Source: a virus. From it: DNA of 22,266 nt. Below, piece by piece: positions 18,354 to 22,266 of this stretch; the first letter of the stretch is position 1; every line of letters begins with the position of its first letter. Both the position numbers and the translations under genes were made by a program. The stretch spans positions 1 through 22,266 of the IMG/VR virus record IMGVR_UViG_3300017764_000130. One strand, 5' to 3'. The notes under the pieces were generated by a model, which had not been told where the DNA came from, searched no databases, and worked only from the letters and a program-made list of their open reading frames with translations.

Positions 18354-18779
18354 TTAGCTACCAGCTGAGTAAGCTGGAGCCGTTTCCCCGTCCCATTGAA
18401 CCGAGACAGTCATCTTCATTAGCTCTCCGGGAGCAGCTTCGGCTGTTCCTCGTGATGCAATAAACCCAGTCCCTGCAAATGTTGCAGCAGAGCCAGAAGT
18501 CGTCGCCTTCGGCCAAGTGATCGTTATCGTTTCCGCAACGGCTGCGATATTAGGCAGAGCCTGCGCAGCGCTGTAAAGAAACTCGACGTCAAACGTGCCG
18601 GGGTCGTAAATGTCTGCCGGTATAAACCGGCGAGGTTCGCCAGCCGATATTGACAGATCAGTAATATCGAGAGCGTCTCTTGTCTGTTCAACCGATCCGA
18701 TTGACGTAATTTTTCCCGTTAGGCCGGACGTGCCGAAAGCTACCGAGGCTCCCTGTGAAGCGTAATTGTTGAGTGCCAT
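18354..18779 (-). CDS. Major tail (tube) protein
   Basis: The 141-residue product starts MALNNYASQGASVAFGTSGL. It shows the tail-tube pattern: 'GKITSIGSVEQTRDALDITD' near the N-terminus, 'FIPADIYDPGTFDVEFLY' in the middle, and strands ending 'GELMKMTVSVQWDG'. The order 'I...G...R...D.TDL........F.PG....G...VE' matches the tail-tube family. Position between tail terminator and chaperones agrees. It forms the hexameric tube of the tail. Confidence 0.8.
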   Translation of the reverse strand: MALNNYASQGASVAFGTSGLTGKITSIGSVEQTRDALDITDLSISAGEPRRFIPADIYDPGTFDVEFLYSAAQALPNIAAVAETITITWPKATTSGSAATFAGTGFIASRGTAEAAPGELMKMTVSVQWDGETAPAYSAGS

Positions 18780-18818
18780 TTTTCATGCAATCCTTCTCCT
18801 GCCTAAGAAAAAAAATCG

Positions 18819-19241
18819 TTAGTAAGTTGGTATCTCGTTCACGTAAGTAATGTCGAAGCTAAGTAAAACCCGATGCCGTCCGAGGTCGGAACCGTCAACC
18901 GGCTTCTCGTACATCTCATAACGGTTAGTTAAGCGAACTGCTCCAACAGTCTCGCTCCCCATTGTGCCGCTATAGCCCTGCATCACTAATCTGATTTGCT
19001 CCCCGATGTTGTTGCTTGTAATGTGGCTGTCCGAGTAGACGTCTAGCTGTATGCCTGCTGTAACGCTCCCACTTGAGCCGAGAACGTCGTCGTTAGGTAC
19101 GCCCGTGACAACCGTGTAAACCACAGCGGGTAACGTAGCGGCCTGCGGTAATACCGACGGAAATACTCGGGTAGAAACAAGGTCAGTTACTGACGACTTG
19201 CTAACTAAGTATGTTCGAACTCCTACGCCTATATCACTCAT
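18819..19241 (-). CDS. Tail terminator / tail completion protein (DUF3168-like)
   Basis: The 140-residue product has 'GVGVRTYLVSKSSVTDLVST', then 'RVFPSVLPQAATLPAVVYTV', IQLDVYS, a central helix and 'RHRVLLSFDITYVN' at the end. The 'R.FP...PQ....PA.VY......Q.DVYS..' pattern is the DUF3168 family that caps the tail tube. It overlaps the gp10-like gene upstream by 4 bp (ATGA). It completes tail assembly at the head-tail joint. Confidence 0.82.
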   Translation of the reverse strand: MSDIGVGVRTYLVSKSSVTDLVSTRVFPSVLPQAATLPAVVYTVVTGVPNDDVLGSSGSVTAGIQLDVYSDSHITSNNIGEQIRLVMQGYSGTMGSETVGAVRLTNRYEMYEKPVDGSDLGRHRVLLSFDITYVNEIPTY

Positions 19242-19720
19242 GTCACATTCTTCGGCCTGACTTTGATCGCCGTCTCCGTAACTAGCCGAGCCATTTCCCG
19301 CTTAAATATTTGTTTGACCATTGGAGCAGCAGCCTTAATTGCTGGCCGTAAAAAAGGTTGAGCTGGTTGGTTCTTTGTTCCAAGCTCTACAGCGGCTGCG
19401 TACTTGCCGGGCGAATTTTTACTCTTCGGCCAACTCACCGAAGCACCAACTGCAACCCGTCTCTGTTTCTTTCCTAGCCGTGCCGAATATATCCGCATTT
19501 TGTCTCGGAGCTTCCCCGAGTCCACTGGAACCAACGACTGAGCTAAACTCAAGACTGGTTCGGCTGCGGCTTTCATTCCTTTGCGTGCCATTATCTTACG
19601 CAAGCGGATCGGAAACTTATTGAGCGTTGCGTCTAGCTCTGGCAGCCCAGTCATTGCGTTAGGGTTAGCGTCGCCGCCAAAACTGGTCGAGCTACCGAGA
19701 TGATGTTTAAATGCTGCCAT
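19238..19720 (-). CDS. HK97 gp10-like tail protein
   Basis: The 160-residue product has 'LPELDATLNKFPIRLRKIMA', AAEPVLSLAQSLVPVDSGKL (the V.SG.L motif), then 'KYAAAVELGTKNQPAQPFLR', and a final helix (PMVKQIFKREMARLV). The 'A..Y..VE.GT....A.PFLRPA' end is diagnostic of the gp10 family, found between head closure and tail terminator genes. It begins in TAATG with the stop of the head closure gene. An N-terminal extension of about 25 residues (KHHLGSSTSFGGDA) precedes the domain. Confidence 0.85.
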   Translation of the reverse strand: MAAFKHHLGSSTSFGGDANPNAMTGLPELDATLNKFPIRLRKIMARKGMKAAAEPVLSLAQSLVPVDSGKLRDKMRIYSARLGKKQRRVAVGASVSWPKSKNSPGKYAAAVELGTKNQPAQPFLRPAIKAAAPMVKQIFKREMARLVTETAIKVRPKNVT

Positions 19721-20043
19721 TAATCTTCGTCCTTACAAATCAACCAAAGCTCTTTAGATCGAGAGTCTTTAACCTGTGCGCTGATAATGTTTAACGTTCG
19801 TTCCCGATCAAAGTAGTCGTAAACAACTCTCATCTTTGCGTTTGGAAACTCGTCTTCTCTCGGGTAGTGGATGATTACGACAGTGTCTAGGATTCCGACC
19901 TCTTGGTCTCCCTGCCTTGTCTGAGTGCCGCCCCTATCCCAAATGTACGCGCTACACCTACGAACAACAGACCAGCTCGTTGTTTGCTGGCCTGAAGCGT
20001 CAACGCTTGAACTGCGTTTCTCGATTCGTATGCGTTGTGACAT
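19720..20043 (-). CDS. Head closure / head-tail joining protein
   Basis: The 107-residue product begins MSQRIRIEKRSSSVDASGQQ, 'TTSWSVVRRCSAYIWDRGGT', then VIIHYPREDE and 'DYFDRERTLNIISAQVKDSR'. The 'I..Q......D..GQ....W......A.I.......' pattern is the SPP1 gp16-like head-tail joining family. The ATG at 20041-20043 lies 6 nt after the stop of the connector gene; an ATG at 20067 would overlap it and has no ribosome site. It seals the connector before the tail attaches. Confidence 0.78.
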   Translation of the reverse strand: MSQRIRIEKRSSSVDASGQQTTSWSVVRRCSAYIWDRGGTQTRQGDQEVGILDTVVIIHYPREDEFPNAKMRVVYDYFDRERTLNIISAQVKDSRSKELWLICKDED

Positions 20044-20048
20044 TCGTC

Positions 20049-20642
20049 TCACGGGTATTGACCCCATTTCAACGAAGCAATCAAAGCATCGTAACCGTGT
20101 GGCACTGTGTTAACGCTCGTGGGTGACGTGATGCTCGGAGTGTTAAACAGGTGACTGATCAGCATCAGGATTGCATAACGGGCAATCTCGTTAACGTCTG
20201 AAGCACTCGATCCGTAACCTGCCACGTATGTAATATGAACGTCGTTGTAATAGCCTCGTGAGCTAGGCCAAGAGTCGCTATACCCCAGCACTACCCTTGC
20301 AGGCGTGCCGTCACTGTCCACTGTGTATTTTGAACTGCTGAAGGTCTGCAAGCTCCCTGTGTCGTCGTAATATTTTACGTGCGTCACGCTTGAGACTGGA
20401 GCAGTTGGTAATTCAATGTAGACCTCACCGGGGAAGTCATCCATTTTTAAGACTCTGGTCTGGTTCACGAATGACCGCCGAGAATCTTGCTCAACTCGCT
20501 TTCTACTAACTTCAATAAGCTGTTTGAGCTGTGAGTCGTAATAATTGTCGTCTAGATCGAGATGAAGCCGAGCCTCCTCAATGCTTACCGGTTCTACTGT
20601 AGGTTGAACCGAAACATAATCACGAATCTTTGTTAGAGGCAT
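20049..20642 (-). CDS. HK97 gp6-like head-tail connector
   Basis: The product is 197 residues, starting MPLTKIRDYVSVQPTVEPVS. It has 'VSIEEARLHLDLDDNYYDSQ' then LKQLIEVSRKRVEQDSRRSF, a beta-rich middle (LPTAPVSSVTHVKYYDDTG) and a C-terminal helix (VNEIARYAILMLISHLF). 'PVS.EEA..HL......D..L..LI..A...VE...' is the gp6 connector signature. ATG at 20640-20642 with AAGG about 6 nt upstream; an in-frame start at 20696 would run into the small gene. It docks on the portal. Confidence 0.85.
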   Translation of the reverse strand: MPLTKIRDYVSVQPTVEPVSIEEARLHLDLDDNYYDSQLKQLIEVSRKRVEQDSRRSFVNQTRVLKMDDFPGEVYIELPTAPVSSVTHVKYYDDTGSLQTFSSSKYTVDSDGTPARVVLGYSDSWPSSRGYYNDVHITYVAGYGSSASDVNEIARYAILMLISHLFNTPSITSPTSVNTVPHGYDALIASLKWGQYP

Positions 20643-20799
20643 TTGAGGCCTTCTTTCTTCTTCTGCGTTTTGGCTTTGGAAGATCAACGACCGCAAAGCC
20701 TCTGCGGATCAGGATTTCCGCAAGAGGCTTTGGCACGTCGTATGATTCGCCACTTCTGTAAGTTCGCCATTCGTTTTTGAATGCCAGTTTTACAGTCAT
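20620..20799 (-). CDS. Small basic protein next to the capsid gene (59 aa)
   Basis: At only 59 codons it is easily missed. It starts at ATG 20797-20799 with GGGGAAG just upstream and reads MTVKLAFKNEWRTYRSGESY, DVPKPLAEILIRRGFAVVDL, then a very basic tail (PKPKRRRRKKASN). The pattern 'V.L.....Y..GE.YDVP...A..LI.RG.A' is a frequent tiny protein in phage head modules. It ends 23 bp inside the connector gene. It fills the otherwise empty gap between capsid and connector genes. The basic tail could touch DNA. Confidence 0.65.
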   Translation of the reverse strand: MTVKLAFKNEWRTYRSGESYDVPKPLAEILIRRGFAVVDLPKPKRRRRKKASNASNKDS

Positions 20800-20817
20800 A
20801 ACTTCCCCACTTTCGAA

Positions 20818-22116
20818 TTATGATGCGGCAGTAAAGAGACCAACTAAAGCTCCAGCATTGGAACCGTCGCCAGCGTCATGAACATTAATGTCGTAGCGGG
20901 TCACACCACGCACAGCAGTAACGTATTCTGCAAAGTATGCAGCGTCACTAAATGCGAGTTCAACCTGCTCACGGTCACCAATGAGGACGCCGTCGCTAAA
21001 GTTACCAAAGATAGCAGCACATTTGCTTGCAGCGGATGCAGGCATCTGGTCGCTAACGTAGACTGGGAAGCCAAACAACTGAGGTCTAACGCCACCTTCA
21101 AGGTTAGAGACAGTATTGCCTCCGGCTGCGTAGATCAAGCTCTGGACGTGTGATGCCCAAGTAGTTCGACCCATTACAAACGCTGGGCTTCCGCTTCCGT
21201 AATACTTGTCCGGCAGTTTGCCGACTAAGTCATTAAGGTCAGTCAAGGCGATGTTGGCAAAGCCAGTGTCACCTGATCCCATTGTTACCTTCGAAGCAGC
21301 ACCCATTGCGCTAATGATTCCAGTCTCTCCACCGTAAGTCGAAGAGGCGTCGCCGTTGATTAGCTCGTTGTCCATTTGAACAGCGAAGGCCTGACCAATG
21401 CTAACAGCTAGATCATCAAGAACGTTGATTACAGCATCTGCTAGAAGTTGGTTAGAACTCTTTGCAAGCACTGCACGGGTGACGGCTGCGAGTGCAACTT
21501 GCGCCCAAGTGTTGTCGGATGCAGTGATAGAAGCAGCTTCTGAAGGATAATCAACAGTTAGACCGCCGGACTTCTTCGGAACGTTCAAGGCGTCCGATGC
21601 CATTGGGATAACTCGGCACAATTGGCGAGCAATACCAGCCCGCTGTTGTACGTCAATGATTGCCTGACTTAGTTCGGTAGGTACAAGGTAACCACCTGCT
21701 GAGTCAGTTCCTTCGGTAGCTGTTGCAAGGATGCCGTAATCAGCACAGTATTGCTTAGCGTTTGCGTCGTTGAAGTGAACAGCCTTGAGCCATTGCCCAG
21801 CTCGGAACGCTCTCTCGTCAGCGCCTTCACCAGTAAAGGCTTTGAGATTCAAGTTGCGTTTAGCGACGGCAGGCATCTTAACAGGAGTTGCTTCCTGTGG
21901 AACACGTGCTGCGGCAATACGTTTCTTTTCGTCTTCAATCTTCTGATAACGGGCTTCGGCAGGACGTAGCTCACCCTCGATAGTTTCGAGAATCTCGTCT
22001 ACTTTTTCTGCTTCTTTTTCGTCCAGTTGGCGGTCTTCTTCTTCTACCATTGAAATAATAGCCTGCATCTCGTCTTGCAGGTCAACGATCTCTGCTTTGA
22101 TTTCTTCTAAACTCAT
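20818..22116 (-). CDS. Major capsid protein, HK97 fold
   Basis: The 432-residue product has an N-terminal coiled-coil scaffold-like region (about 1-70, MSLEEIKAEIVDLQDEMQAI) that in HK97-type phages is removed by a prohead protease. The HK97-fold region follows: 'TDSAGGYLVPTELSQAIIDV', RVIPMASDALNVPKKSGG, 'VQMDNELINGDASSTYGG' then ETGI, and 'FGFPVYVSDQMPA'. GGYLVP and 'NGD.S....GI' are signatures of the family. ATG at 22114-22116 with AAGG about 8 nt upstream. The likely cleavage site is in the 70-95 linker (MPAVAKRNLNLKAF), not precisely readable. The protease and portal must lie beyond the right edge. Confidence 0.92.
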   Translation of the reverse strand: MSLEEIKAEIVDLQDEMQAIISMVEEEDRQLDEKEAEKVDEILETIEGELRPAEARYQKIEDEKKRIAAARVPQEATPVKMPAVAKRNLNLKAFTGEGADERAFRAGQWLKAVHFNDANAKQYCADYGILATATEGTDSAGGYLVPTELSQAIIDVQQRAGIARQLCRVIPMASDALNVPKKSGGLTVDYPSEAASITASDNTWAQVALAAVTRAVLAKSSNQLLADAVINVLDDLAVSIGQAFAVQMDNELINGDASSTYGGETGIISAMGAASKVTMGSGDTGFANIALTDLNDLVGKLPDKYYGSGSPAFVMGRTTWASHVQSLIYAAGGNTVSNLEGGVRPQLFGFPVYVSDQMPASAASKCAAIFGNFSDGVLIGDREQVELAFSDAAYFAEYVTAVRGVTRYDINVHDAGDGSNAGALVGLFTAAS

Positions 22117-22174
22117 TGTTTAACCTTTGCTTTCCTGCCTGTTTTGGAATTGCATAAAACGAACGTGCCGAATC

Positions 22175-22264
22175 TTAACGAGCATCGTTCGAGATGCGAT
22201 TTTGTTCAGCTATGAGAACGTAGGTTCTGTGTTTAATTTTCAGCTTAGAGTTACTTATTGCAAC
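22175..22264 (-). CDS. Possible C-terminal end of the upstream head gene (partial)
   Basis: One minus-strand frame is open from the right edge to a TAA at 22175-22177, giving 29 residues (VAISNSKLKIKHRTYVLIAE then QNRISNDAR). The C-terminus of a prohead protease or portal would be expected here. The stretch is too short to recognise. The bases between it and the capsid start (22117-22174) hold the capsid ribosome site and no clear terminator. Confidence 0.25.
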   Translation of the reverse strand, partial: VAISNSKLKIKHRTYVLIAEQNRISNDAR

Positions 22265-22266
22265 AA

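Noticed and set aside
22182-22197. GCATC-GTTCGA-GATGC hairpin upstream of the capsid gene
   Set aside because: Only 5 bp of stem and no T-run; not enough to call a terminator or an operator.

Overview
The window is part of a temperate tailed phage (siphovirus-like) genome, almost all of it read on the minus strand. Reading right to left, it starts with an HK97-type head and tail module: major capsid, a 59-residue small protein, gp6-like connector, head closure, HK97 gp10-like, tail terminator, tail tube, tail assembly chaperones with a -1 frameshift, and tape measure. Four poorly recognised tail-tip or fibre genes follow, then a run of small membrane or zinc-binding genes that looks like part of a lysis cassette. 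A rightward tyrosine integrase (10149-11354) with its own terminator interrupts this. To its left are a candidate attP (9855-10133), a regulatory interval (9395-9614), and a tightly packed leftward early operon (9394 to about 2475). A shorter set of small genes sits behind a near-consensus sigma-70 promoter (2384-2411). Two virion-protein-like genes lie at the left edge, separated by a terminator.

The host is probably a planctomycete, with moderate confidence. The integrase N-terminus (PKLCRHKGRKIGYVRIDGKQ followed by RYLAGTW) has the 'PKYR.HK.SGQA.V.I.G...YLG' look I associate with planctomycete integrases. The HTH protein at 9185-9394 resembles the planctomycete-rich DUF1580 type, and a tail protein carries the 'WTGG..DG.WS.A.NW..G..P' domain common in planctomycete surface proteins. 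This comes from memory of the families, not from a search.

The early operon encodes DNA-binding proteins, a Rad52/Erf-like annealing protein, a DUF669-like protein with an SSB-like acidic tail, and a two-domain replication initiator. It continues with a Lar-like anti-restriction protein, zinc-ribbon proteins, a three-zinc-ribbon protein fused to a Vsr/DUF559-like nuclease, a C5-cytosine methyltransferase and two PD-(D/E)XK nuclease-like proteins. Most of these genes overlap or abut (ATGA, GTGA), so they should be translationally coupled. Recombination, replication and DNA modification or counter-defence are therefore expressed together.

The most notable observations are: (1) a lambda-ori-like arrangement (iterons, purine repeats, AT-rich tract, perfect palindrome) inside the replication-initiator gene; (2) a 171-codon overlapping frame inside the methyltransferase gene that carries its own methyltransferase-motif-IX-like sequence; (3) a well-placed AAAAAAC slippery site that fuses the two tail chaperone frames; (4) a symmetrical candidate attP with six GTACACT arm sites around an inverted-repeat core, flanked by phage genes on both sides, which suggests a non-integrated form; and (5) a Vsr-like zinc-ribbon nuclease one gene away from a Dcm-type methyltransferase.
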